From NCBI GenBank assembly GCA_965219305.1, contig OZ244725.1, positions 2,914,001-2,978,000 of the forward strand: DNA of 64,000 bases, given 5' to 3'. Positions within the stretch are counted from its first letter, which is position 1, and every line of letters starts with the position of its first letter. The notes under the pieces are model-generated. The model saw nothing but the letters and a program-made list of their open reading frames with translations. It was not told where the DNA came from and did no database searches. Below, piece by piece: positions 1-6,469 of this stretch. Source of the DNA: DATHTS01 sp965219305 (GTDB taxonomy: Bacteria > Acidobacteriota > Blastocatellia > Pyrinomonadales > Pyrinomonadaceae). The position numbers and the translations under genes are program-made.

Positions 1-1
1 T

Positions 2-283
2 TTGATTCATTTCGACAGCGATTCGATTTTGGAATATTTTGTCCAAAAACTTCACGAAAAAATTCCGACAAAAGCTGACAGAATAATAAACACGATGAAA
101 CGCGAGCGCGACGGAAATCTGCGCCACAGAAATATGGAAGAAAGAAATTCGGGAAAGACTGAATTATGGCAAACCGCCGTCAAAATGTTCGATATACATT
201 TCAAACGTCTCGGCTTTGAAAAGATCGAACGCACGGAGAAAATCGAAAAGAACGTTTTGCCCGTTCAGCAAAGTTTGTTCTAA
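2..283 (+). CDS. Radical SAM protein, C-terminal end only (PA0069/Rv2578c-like)
   Basis: The reading frame is open from the window edge, so the true start and the CxxxCxxC iron-sulfur motif lie upstream and cannot be seen. The visible 93 residues contain a basic helical stretch with a KADRIINTMKRERDGNL segment, followed by an ERNSGKTELWQ segment and a helix ending in KRLGF. This matches the tail of the PA0069/Rv2578c family of radical SAM proteins (related to spore photoproduct lyase), in which an ADR..I..R.GG..ND stretch precedes a final helix. That is recognition by eye from a short fragment. The substrate of the family is not established. It ends 9 bp before the TPR gene and may be cotranscribed with it. 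Confidence 0.55.
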   Translation: MIHFDSDSILEYFVQKLHEKIPTKADRIINTMKRERDGNLRHRNMEERNSGKTELWQTAVKMFDIHFKRLGFEKIERTEKIEKNVLPVQQSLF

Positions 284-292
284 TAAATTTAT

Positions 293-610
293 ATGTCAGA
301 CAGAATCGAAACTTTCAAACAAATGCTCGAATCCGATCCCGATAATTCGATGGTTTTATTCGGATTGGCGAACGAATATTTAAAAGCCGAAAATACTGCG
401 GAAGCGATCAAAACGCTCGAAGAATATCTAAACAAAGCGGACGACGAAGGCGCGGCTTATGGAATGTTGGCAAAGGCTTACGAGAAAATCGGCGAAAGCG
501 AAAAAGCGAAAAATGCGCTCGAACAAGGCATCGCCGCTTCAAATCGTCACGGACATCCGACGATGGCGGCGGATTATCAAATGACGCTCGATATGGATTA
601 CGCGGATTAG
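293..610 (+). CDS. Small tetratricopeptide-repeat protein
   Basis: 105 residues, made almost entirely of about two and a half TPR units: the pattern LFGLANEYLKAENTAEAIKTL is followed by a second AYGMLAKAYEKIGESEKAKNAL unit. There is no signal peptide or membrane segment, so it is probably a cytosolic scaffold that binds a partner. The ATG at 293 has no clear Shine-Dalgarno sequence, and the gene sits 9 bp after the radical SAM gene and 12 bp before lpxD, so the three are probably cotranscribed. The partner cannot be inferred. Confidence 0.8.
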   Translation: MSDRIETFKQMLESDPDNSMVLFGLANEYLKAENTAEAIKTLEEYLNKADDEGAAYGMLAKAYEKIGESEKAKNALEQGIAASNRHGHPTMAADYQMTLDMDYAD

Positions 611-622
611 GTTTTTTGATTG

Positions 623-1624
623 ATGAAAAGCAAAGAAATTGCCGATTTTTTAGATGGAAAACTTTTCGGCGACGGCGAAATCGAAATTTTGCGCGTCGCA
701 AGTTTTGACGCGGCACGAAAAGGTGAGATTGCGTTTATAGAAAAAGCGGAAAACTCAAATAAAACAGACGCTTCGTGTGTTCTAGTTCCTGAAGATTTCG
801 ATGCGGAAATTTCCGGCGCAGTCATAAAAGTTAAAAATCCGAAACTCGCTTTCGCAAAAATCGCCGCTAAACTTCACCCGTTCGATTGGCGCACCGAAGA
901 AAATCATAAAACCGCCGTTATCAATTCCGTTTTGGAAAATATTCTCGCAAATTTCATCGGCGCATTTGTAACGATCGGCAAAAATTGTTTCATCAATTAC
1001 GGAACACAGATTTTCGACGGTGTGAGAATCGGCAATAATGTTTCGATTGGGAAAAATTCGATAATTCACCCGAATTGCGTAATTTATGACAATATTTCAA
1101 TCGGCGACGACTGCGTAATTCACGCCGGAACGATCATCGGCGCGGACGGTTTCGGTTACGTCCGCGACGGCGCGGACGGTTATGTGAAATTCCCGCAAAT
1201 CGGAACTGTTGTTATCGAAGATAACGTCGAGATCGGCGCAAATTCGTGCGTTGACCGCGGCGCGCTCGGCGAAACGCGCATCGGCAAAGGCACGAAAATA
1301 GACAATCAAGTTCAGATCGCGCACAACGTCCAGATCGGCAAACGAGTCGTCATCGCCGCACAGACCGGAATTTCGGGAAGCACGATTGTCGAAGATGATT
1401 GCGTGATCGGCGGACAAGTCGGAATGGGCGATCACGCGACCGTAAAAAGCGGCGCGATCATCGGTTCGCAAGCCGGAATTCTGCCCGGAAAGATCGTCCG
1501 CGAGGGCGTTTGGTGGGGAACGCCCGTTCAGCCTTTGGATGAATATAAACGTCAAAACGCGATGGTCAAAGGCTTAGGACGTTTGCGCGAAGAAGTTAAG
1601 GAATTAAAAAAGAAATCGGAGTAA
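623..1624 (+). CDS. lpxD: UDP-3-O-acylglucosamine N-acyltransferase LpxD
   Basis: Third step of lipid A synthesis: transfers a 3-hydroxyacyl chain from ACP to the 2-amino group of UDP-3-O-acylglucosamine. The 333 residues are close to the family length. Residues 1 to about 100 form the uridine-binding domain (SFDAARKGEIAFIEKAEN). From about 105 to 310 there is a long run of hexapeptide repeats of the left-handed beta-helix. The catalytic histidine is His234 in the segment DNQVQIAHNVQIG, equivalent to His239 in E. coli. The ATG at 623 is preferred over an in-frame TTG just before it. It shows that the organism makes lipid A, consistent with the PagL-like gene at 53787. The IS4 element begins 49 bp after its stop. 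Confidence 0.95.
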   Translation: MKSKEIADFLDGKLFGDGEIEILRVASFDAARKGEIAFIEKAENSNKTDASCVLVPEDFDAEISGAVIKVKNPKLAFAKIAAKLHPFDWRTEENHKTAVINSVLENILANFIGAFVTIGKNCFINYGTQIFDGVRIGNNVSIGKNSIIHPNCVIYDNISIGDDCVIHAGTIIGADGFGYVRDGADGYVKFPQIGTVVIEDNVEIGANSCVDRGALGETRIGKGTKIDNQVQIAHNVQIGKRVVIAAQTGISGSTIVEDDCVIGGQVGMGDHATVKSGAIIGSQAGILPGKIVREGVWWGTPVQPLDEYKRQNAMVKGLGRLREEVKELKKKSE

Positions 1625-1663
1625 TTAAAAAAATGCAGCAACCTTTTTATGAGACAATTCTCT

Positions 1664-1672
1664 AACTTAGTT
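1664..1672. repeat. Target-site duplication, left copy (AACTTAGTT)
   Basis: Nine bases, AACTTAGTT, directly abut the left inverted repeat of the IS and recur at 2850-2858 directly after the right inverted repeat. Perfect copies indicate a fairly recent insertion. Confidence 0.9.
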
Positions 1673-1708
1673 CTCTGTACGGGACAAAACGACATAAGTT
1701 AGCTGTTG

Positions 1709-2766
1709 TCAGCATCTTAGAATTGCAAAGATATTTACTCTCGAATATCTCTTTAGTTCAAATAACACCTCTTGGATTATTTCACATCCTAATCTGAAAA
1801 GACTTGTTTGCGCTCTCCCGTTCTTTTTTATTTCAATCGAGTTGACGGCGTTTTCCGCTTCCCCTGTTTTGATCGCCCACGCCACTGCTAACGCCAATAC
1901 TCCGAATAACTTATCTATCTTCTCCACTTTCGTCAGATGCGTTTTTTCGATCTCGAATCCGCGACTCTTTAAGTTCTGAAACAATGTTTCTATCGCCCAT
2001 CTCCGCTTGTATTCCGACAGGATTTTCTCACTCGCTTCAGACGAAATGACAATCACACTTTCCTGAGAGTCTTTTCCTCTTTTCACCTCGACCGATACCT
2101 TGACTCCGGCGTATCTCCTCGCCCGTCGCAAACGGTAACTCTCGCCGATCTTCAATGTTCGTAACAATTTCCCGCATCTCATCGGCTTCCCGCTTTTGTT
2201 GGTAATCGTCATCGAAGCTTTTATCCGCAGACGAAACGGGACTTTTTCCTTGTCCAGATATTTGACCAATTCATATCCGTCAAACTCACGGTCACCACTC
2301 AAGTATTCGATGTTTTTGATGCCGAATACTTTGATATAACGCCCGATTATCTGTTTCTTTTCCGCTAATACGGAGTTGCCTTTGCGCGAGAGCGTTATCC
2401 AAAATAACGGTATCGAAGTGTTTCCAACCACGATTGATAACGTCAAAATGTTGACCCATATCAAGCCGTATTTCCACTCGGTGCGATCCAACGCCAAAAC
2501 ATACTTACCTTTCGGTTTGATGATCGCAATAATCAACTCGGCAAAAATGTCGAAATCAATCTCAGCCAACTGAAAAAAGCGTTTTAACCGCCGATATTTT
2601 GAATCCTTCTTAGCCGATAAGTCTAAAACATTGGCTAATCTTGCCAAATTTGTAGTGTTCTGTTGAATAATGGCGATCAGCAAAGCCGCCGCCAACTCGA
2701 CGCGACGCTTATCTAATGGTAAATTTGCTCGTAATGCTGCAAAGCATTCGGATGTGTTTTTTTCAT
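1709..2766 (-). CDS. IS4-family transposase; ATG is one base out of frame with the body
   Basis: DDE-type transposase. The catalytic residues are visible: D in LALDRTEWKYG, D in LSGDREFDGYE, and E in YKRRWAIETLFQNLK, where the spacing fits the Y-x2-R-x3-E-x6-K signature exactly. The main frame is open from 2776 down to 1709, but it has no ATG or GTG in its N-terminal part, only a TTG at 2695. Homologous sequence clearly extends upstream of that TTG (FAALRANLPLDKRRVELA). An ATG at 2766 is followed by a run of seven A; one extra A, or a -1 slip there, would give MKKNTSECFAALRANLPL joined to the rest. Either the gene is frameshifted by one base or it uses slippage. Coordinates include this ATG. 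Confidence 0.85.
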
Positions 2767-2800
2767 ATGCTGAGGGCTAATTTAGCTCAAAACACATCCG
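2749..2800 (-). promoter_or_regulatory. Hairpin around the transposase start codon
   Basis: Twelve bases at 2749-2760 (CGGATGTGTTTT) are perfectly complementary to 2789-2800 (AAAACACATCCG). In the transposase mRNA this folds into a 12-bp stem whose 28-nt loop carries the ATG, with the A7 tract running into the 3' arm. IS10 and IS50 are known to use such hairpins to block translation of transcripts that read in from outside. The same role is inferred here. Confidence 0.6.
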
Positions 2801-2849
2801 TTATCTATTTTCAAATATCTTTTTAACTTTGTTTTTGTCCCGTGCAGAG

Positions 2850-2858
2850 AACTTAGTT
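2850..2858. repeat. Target-site duplication, right copy (AACTTAGTT)
   Basis: Identical to 1664-1672; see the IS entry. It lies inside the region that should hold the promoter of the gene at 2888. Confidence 0.9.
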
Positions 2859-2887
2859 AGAAGTTTTAAATATTGGAGGGAAATTTT

Positions 2888-3445
2888 ATGAATGCTAGGA
2901 CGATAGGTTTACTTTTGTTGGCAATTTTGTCATTTTCAATGTCTGCGTTGGCACAAGGCGATTTTTATGAACAGGAACGCGACAGATTAGAAGCTGAAGA
3001 AAGACAGCGGGAAGTCACCAAAAAATTTGAAGCAGTAACCGGCATAACTCCGTTTGATCTGAGTTACTTTTTGCCGAAAACGAAAAATTCGTGGGTTGTC
3101 AGCATCACGGCGCAAGGCGGGATTTTGGGCGGAACGCGGCTTCTCGCGGCGGTTAATTCCAACGGAAATTATGTTTGTAATCCGGCTCAACAAGATTTCC
3201 AAACTCAACAGCTCGCACAAAATGCTTTCGACGAATTATCGCAAAAAGTCGCGGCGTTCGACTTCAAAAAATTCAATGACAATGATGCCGACGAAATCAA
3301 AGGCTGCAGCGACTGTCTCTATAAAACTCTCAACTATACAAACGGCAAAAACACATATCGCTTTAATCTGCAAAAATTTTCGCTTGCCGACAGCGAGTTG
3401 AAAGATATTTACAATCAAATAGTCACATCAGCTCCTTGCGGTTAA
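2888..3445 (+). CDS. Small secreted protein of unknown function
   Basis: 185 residues. The ATG at 2888 follows a strong Shine-Dalgarno sequence (GGAGGG at 2875-2880). The N-terminus is a typical signal peptide (NARTIGLLLLAILSFSMSA, cleavage near ALA-QG), so the protein is periplasmic or secreted. A charged helical stretch rich in Glu and Arg follows (about residues 27-50), then a region with four cysteines (NYVCNP, GCSDCLY and a C-terminal PCG) that could form disulfides. I recognise no domain. Its native promoter region was interrupted by the IS4 element, whose right end is 38 bp upstream. Confidence 0.75.
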   Translation: MNARTIGLLLLAILSFSMSALAQGDFYEQERDRLEAEERQREVTKKFEAVTGITPFDLSYFLPKTKNSWVVSITAQGGILGGTRLLAAVNSNGNYVCNPAQQDFQTQQLAQNAFDELSQKVAAFDFKKFNDNDADEIKGCSDCLYKTLNYTNGKNTYRFNLQKFSLADSELKDIYNQIVTSAPCG

Positions 3446-3476
3446 GAAAAATCCCGCTTGAAAAAAATTCGTGATA

Positions 3477-3505
3477 AAATCATCGCAGAGACTTTGCGAT
3501 GATTT
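3477..3505 (+). promoter_or_regulatory. 11-bp perfect hairpin burying the DUF2784 start codon
   Basis: AAATCATCGCA (3477-3487) pairs perfectly with TGCGATGATTT (3495-3505) across a 7-nt loop. The ATG at 3499 lies in the 3' arm. It may limit translation initiation, act as the end of the preceding transcript, or both. Confidence 0.5.
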
Positions 3506-3864
3506 ACCGTTTTTTAGCCGACTTTGTTTTAATTCTGCACATCTTTTTCGTGTTGTTCGCGGTGTTCGGCGGTTTGCTCGTTCTGCGTCGGCGTTGGATC
3601 GCATTTCTGCATATTCCGGCGATTATCTGGGGATTTCTCGTGCAGTATTTCGTCTGGATTTGTCCGCTCACGCCGATGGAAAATTATTTCCGCACGCTCG
3701 GCGGTGAAAAAGGTTACGACGGCGGTTTTATCGAAAATTACGCTTCGGCGATTCTCTATCCTTCGATGACGGCGAATCTGCATCTCGTCCTCGGTTTTTC
3801 GCTCATCATTTTTAACATTTTAATTTACGCCTATCTCGTCTCGCGTTTGCGGCGGCTTTCATAA
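3499..3864 (+). CDS. DUF2784 family membrane protein
   Basis: 121 residues with three to four hydrophobic segments (about residues 5-27, 36-54 and 97-116). It has the conserved core of the DUF2784 family: a short loop with an RRW segment after the first helix, then FVWICPLTPMEN and a glycine-rich EKGYDGGF loop before the last helix. Members are small inner-membrane proteins of unknown role. The start codon is inside a perfect hairpin. Confidence 0.85.
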   Translation: MIYRFLADFVLILHIFFVLFAVFGGLLVLRRRWIAFLHIPAIIWGFLVQYFVWICPLTPMENYFRTLGGEKGYDGGFIENYASAILYPSMTANLHLVLGFSLIIFNILIYAYLVSRLRRLS

Positions 3865-3908
3865 TTTTCTAAAATCTAAATTACAGTTTTAGATACAAGG
3901 GGAAATTT

Positions 3909-4571
3909 ATGAAAATTACAAAATATATTCATTCGTGTTTATTGATCGAAAAGGGCGACGACCGCATTTTATTCGATCCGGGAAAATTCACATTTATGAA
4001 CGGCGAAGTTAAACCGTCGCAGTTCGATAACATTCAGGCGATCATCATAACTCACAAACATCCCGATCACATTGACGGCGAATCGCTCAAAGAGATCATC
4101 AAAAACAACGAAAACGTCGTCGTTTTAGGAAATACCGACGTTGTAAAAATGCTCGCTGAAAAAGACATCGAAGCGAAAGTTTTCGAGTCGGGCGAAATGA
4201 CAATTTCGAGTTTCGTTATCAAAGCTTACGACGCGAAACACGAGAAAATTCTCGCCGACGAACTGCCGCAAAATACGGCGTATGTCGTTGACGATAAAAT
4301 TCTGCATCCGGGCGATTCTTACGACGAACGGCTTTACAAATTAAAAGGAACGCCGATTCTTTGTCTGCCGATTATGGCTCCGTGGGCGAACGAACCGCAG
4401 ACTTTTGAATTCGCAAAAAACATATTGCCGAAATATGTTCTGCCGATTCACGACGGTTACTCAAAAGATTTCTTTTTGGAGATGCGTTACGAAGCGTTCG
4501 GGAAATTTCTTGAAAAAGAAAATATAAAATTTGAATGGATGAATAAAGCGGGCGATTACTTTGAAGTTTAA
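3909..4571 (+). CDS. Metallo-beta-lactamase-fold hydrolase
   Basis: 220 residues, cytosolic, no signal peptide. The zinc-binding motif of the fold is THKHPDHID (His49, His51, Asp53, His54). Further ligands are likely in LHPGDSYDE (His133, Asp136) and LPIHDGYSKD (His181). The short length and the HSCLLIEKGDDRILFDPG opening resemble the UlaG-like or MBL-fold family of general metal-dependent hydrolases; the substrate is unknown. A Shine-Dalgarno sequence (AGGGGA) precedes the ATG. The gene ends at a strong terminator. Confidence 0.85.
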   Translation: MKITKYIHSCLLIEKGDDRILFDPGKFTFMNGEVKPSQFDNIQAIIITHKHPDHIDGESLKEIIKNNENVVVLGNTDVVKMLAEKDIEAKVFESGEMTISSFVIKAYDAKHEKILADELPQNTAYVVDDKILHPGDSYDERLYKLKGTPILCLPIMAPWANEPQTFEFAKNILPKYVLPIHDGYSKDFFLEMRYEAFGKFLEKENIKFEWMNKAGDYFEV

Positions 4572-4591
4572 AAGTAGGTTGTTTATTAAAA

Positions 4592-4630
4592 GAAAAATCC
4601 GCGAAGCTGTCTGGTTTCGCGGATTTTCTT
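4592..4630 (+). terminator. Intrinsic terminator after the MBL-fold gene
   Basis: A stem of about 12 bp (AAAATCCGCGAA with TTCGCGGATTTT), loop of about 10 nt, followed by CTTTGTCTATTTG. It starts 20 bp after the stop at 4571. Confidence 0.8.
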
Positions 4631-4649
4631 TGTCTATTTGCCGTTAATA

Positions 4650-4919
4650 ACCTTCGTTCGCCTGTGAATGATCTCCTTCAATATGTAAATCTCCGATTAT
4701 TAGTTATGAATTTTCGATCATCACCTGTGAATGTTCGATCATCACCTGTGAATGTTCGATCATCACCTGTGAATGTTCGATCATCACCTGTGAATGTTCG
4801 TTCATTACTTGTGAATGTTCGTTCATTACTTGTGAATGCTCGTTCATTACTTGTGAATGTTCGATCATCAGTTGTGAATGCTCAATCGTCAGTTGTGAAT
4901 GCTCGTTCGTAATTTATGG
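4650..4919. repeat. 21-bp minisatellite, nine good units plus decayed flanks
   Basis: Nine clear units start at 4713, 4734, 4755, 4776, 4797, 4818, 4839, 4860 and 4881. Each runs from TTCGATCATC (or a variant) to TGTGAATG. Units 1-4 are identical, 5-7 form a second type (TTCGTTCATTACT..) and 8-9 a third. Decayed units with the same phase extend left to about 4650 and right to 4919. Because 21 is a multiple of three, both strands stay open: plus reads VNVRSSP heptads, minus reads HSQVMIE heptads. The last partial unit overlaps the stop codon of the minus-strand gene at 4914. There are no spacers, so it is not a CRISPR array. Confidence 0.95.
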
Positions 4920-5444
4920 AGCCGGAACTTGATAAGGCTTGCCGTAAATTTCCTGAAAAACCCAACCCAAAAATCTCGCTTCCGCCGTGCAGAGCGATTC
5001 TATCCAACAGCTTGTGAGATAAACTTTTCGCTCGATTTTCGACGGAATTTCCTGCGCCTGAGCGATATGCGATTCGCCTGATTTTAATCTGTAACTCGCC
5101 GCGATTTCCTCGTTCGTCTGTTTCGCATCGCCCAACGCCTGCAAAATGTCCGTGATCCAATTTTGCAGTTTCTCTTCCGAATCGTTTTCCGCAATCGCCT
5201 GAAAAACTCCGATTGCCAGACGCGCTTCGGCGTTTTCAAACGGATAAACTTCAACGCCGTTCACTTTATCTTCCTGCTGTTTCCATTGAAAAAGTTCCTC
5301 GACCTGCGGATTTCGCACAAGCGCGACGCGCGAGTCATAATTCAAAAAAAATTCAAGCAAATCCGCCAGAGAATTTACATCAATATCGCCGTTTGCCGTC
5401 TTCCGCAGTTTCGGCGGTTCATTTTGCTGTGTCGCTTTACTCAT
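4914..5444 (-). CDS. Conserved-looking cytosolic protein of unknown function
   Basis: 176 residues, acidic and mostly helical, with no signal peptide, membrane segment or motif I recognise. The start ATG (5444) lies 4 bp after the asparaginase stop codon, so the gene is the third member of a recN-asparaginase operon and is likely translationally coupled. Its C-terminal codons and TAA stop lie inside the edge of the 21-bp minisatellite, so the C-terminus may have been altered by repeat expansion. Past the TAA the same frame stays open for 69 codons of heptad repeats. Confidence 0.75.
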   Translation of the reverse strand: MSKATQQNEPPKLRKTANGDIDVNSLADLLEFFLNYDSRVALVRNPQVEELFQWKQQEDKVNGVEVYPFENAEARLAIGVFQAIAENDSEEKLQNWITDILQALGDAKQTNEEIAASYRLKSGESHIAQAQEIPSKIERKVYLTSCWIESLCTAEARFLGWVFQEIYGKPYQVPAP

Positions 5445-5448
5445 AAAA

Positions 5449-6465
5449 TTATTTGAAATTTATTTCCGCGATAACTTCGCTGACAATATCGCCGCGTCTG
5501 CTTTTTATCGGCATCGGCGAATATTCGCGCAGATCGTCTTCTTTTAAAATTCCCAACTGCCGCAAGAGTTCTATCGCCACGACCGGACGACCGCGTTTGT
5601 CGTCGCCGTCTTCGATCTTAAACGAAATTCCGAGTCCCGTTTTCCATTTATCCGACGGCAAAATTCCCGCCGAATAAACGCCTTCCGCGCCGACTTTCGA
5701 GATAATTTTCCCTTTCGCAATCTGCATAACCTGCGTGTCGAGCCGCTCACTGCCGCCGATCATTTCGGGAAATTCTATTGTCGAAGTAACGATTTTCTCA
5801 CACGCTTTTTTCAGATTCCCGTCAAAACTGTCCGGCGGATTAACGAGTTTTGCGAACGCCGTCGCCATCGCTTTTATCGAAACCGCAAAATTCGGCGCGG
5901 AACAACCGTCAATTCCTAATGCAATTTTGTCTTCCGTCGTTTCCGTAAATGCGGAAACGATGCACATAATTTCTTTCTGAACCGGATTTTGCATTTCGAG
6001 ATAAGTCTTTAAATCCGCGCCGGTATGTTTTGTAAAAGCGAGCATTCCCGCGTGTTTTCCCGAACAATTATTATGTAACTGCGTGGGTCTTTCGCCGCTT
6101 TTTATCATCGCTTTGGCGGTTTTGTCGTCAAACGGCAGATGCGTCCCGCATTGCAAATCACTTTCGCTCAAACCGATTTTTTCGAGCATCTTCGTCACAG
6201 TTTCGACGTGCATTTTTTCGCCCGAATGCGAACCGCACGCCAAAGCGATTTCCTTTTCCGAAAAACCGAAATATTCCGCGCCGCCGCTCGCGATAAGCGG
6301 CAACGCTTGAAAAGATTTCGCCGCCGAACGCCAAAATGTAACAGTTTCGGGATCGCCGAGTTTAAAAATTTCTTTCCCGTCGCCGTCAACAACGATCAGA
6401 TGTCCGCGATGAACGGATTCGACGGTTTCGCCGCGAAACACTTTCGCCAAGATTTCAGAATCCAT
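5449..6465 (-). CDS. L-asparaginase, Rhizobium etli (class 3) type
   Basis: 338 residues, PF06089 family. It hydrolyses asparagine to aspartate and ammonia in the cytosol. The residues known from R. etli ReAV are all visible one position earlier: Ser47 and Lys50 in WRSAAKSFQ, Ser79 in GSHSG, and the zinc-site Cys134, Lys137 and Cys188 in NNCSGKHAG and GIDGCSAP. This class is unrelated in fold to E. coli AnsA/AnsB. The start lies 4 bp after the recN stop, and the next gene starts 4 bp after this one ends, which indicates one transcript. The link with recN is not an obvious pathway relation. Confidence 0.9.
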   Translation of the reverse strand: MDSEILAKVFRGETVESVHRGHLIVVDGDGKEIFKLGDPETVTFWRSAAKSFQALPLIASGGAEYFGFSEKEIALACGSHSGEKMHVETVTKMLEKIGLSESDLQCGTHLPFDDKTAKAMIKSGERPTQLHNNCSGKHAGMLAFTKHTGADLKTYLEMQNPVQKEIMCIVSAFTETTEDKIALGIDGCSAPNFAVSIKAMATAFAKLVNPPDSFDGNLKKACEKIVTSTIEFPEMIGGSERLDTQVMQIAKGKIISKVGAEGVYSAGILPSDKWKTGLGISFKIEDGDDKRGRPVVAIELLRQLGILKEDDLREYSPMPIKSRRGDIVSEVIAEINFK

Positions 6466-6469
6466 AAAT

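Larger units (their letters stand above)
1673..2849. mobile_element. Complete IS4-family insertion sequence, 1177 bp
   Basis: Ends are defined by imperfect terminal inverted repeats CTCTGYACGGGACAAAA (1673-1689 and the complement of 2833-2849; one mismatch in 17). They are bracketed by identical 9-bp direct repeats. The only gene is a DDE transposase on the minus strand with the IS4 YREK signature. A 9-bp duplication is within the range known for IS4-type elements (IS10 and IS50 make 9 bp). The element inserted between lpxD and the small secreted-protein gene at 2888, leaving 38 bp before that gene's ATG. Confidence 0.93.

Noticed and set aside
408..716. Long antisense ORFs opposite many genes (for example 408-716 minus, 1097-1555 minus, 55815-56375 minus)
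   Set aside because: They mirror the codon bias of the opposite strand, have Arg-rich unnatural composition and no start signals.
4664..4912. 82-codon plus-strand ORF across the minisatellite
   Set aside because: It is open only because the repeat length is a multiple of three; starts with GTG and has no Shine-Dalgarno sequence or domain.
4650..4919. Possible CRISPR array in the 21-bp repeats
   Set aside because: Units are contiguous without spacers and repeat variants are grouped; no cas gene is near.
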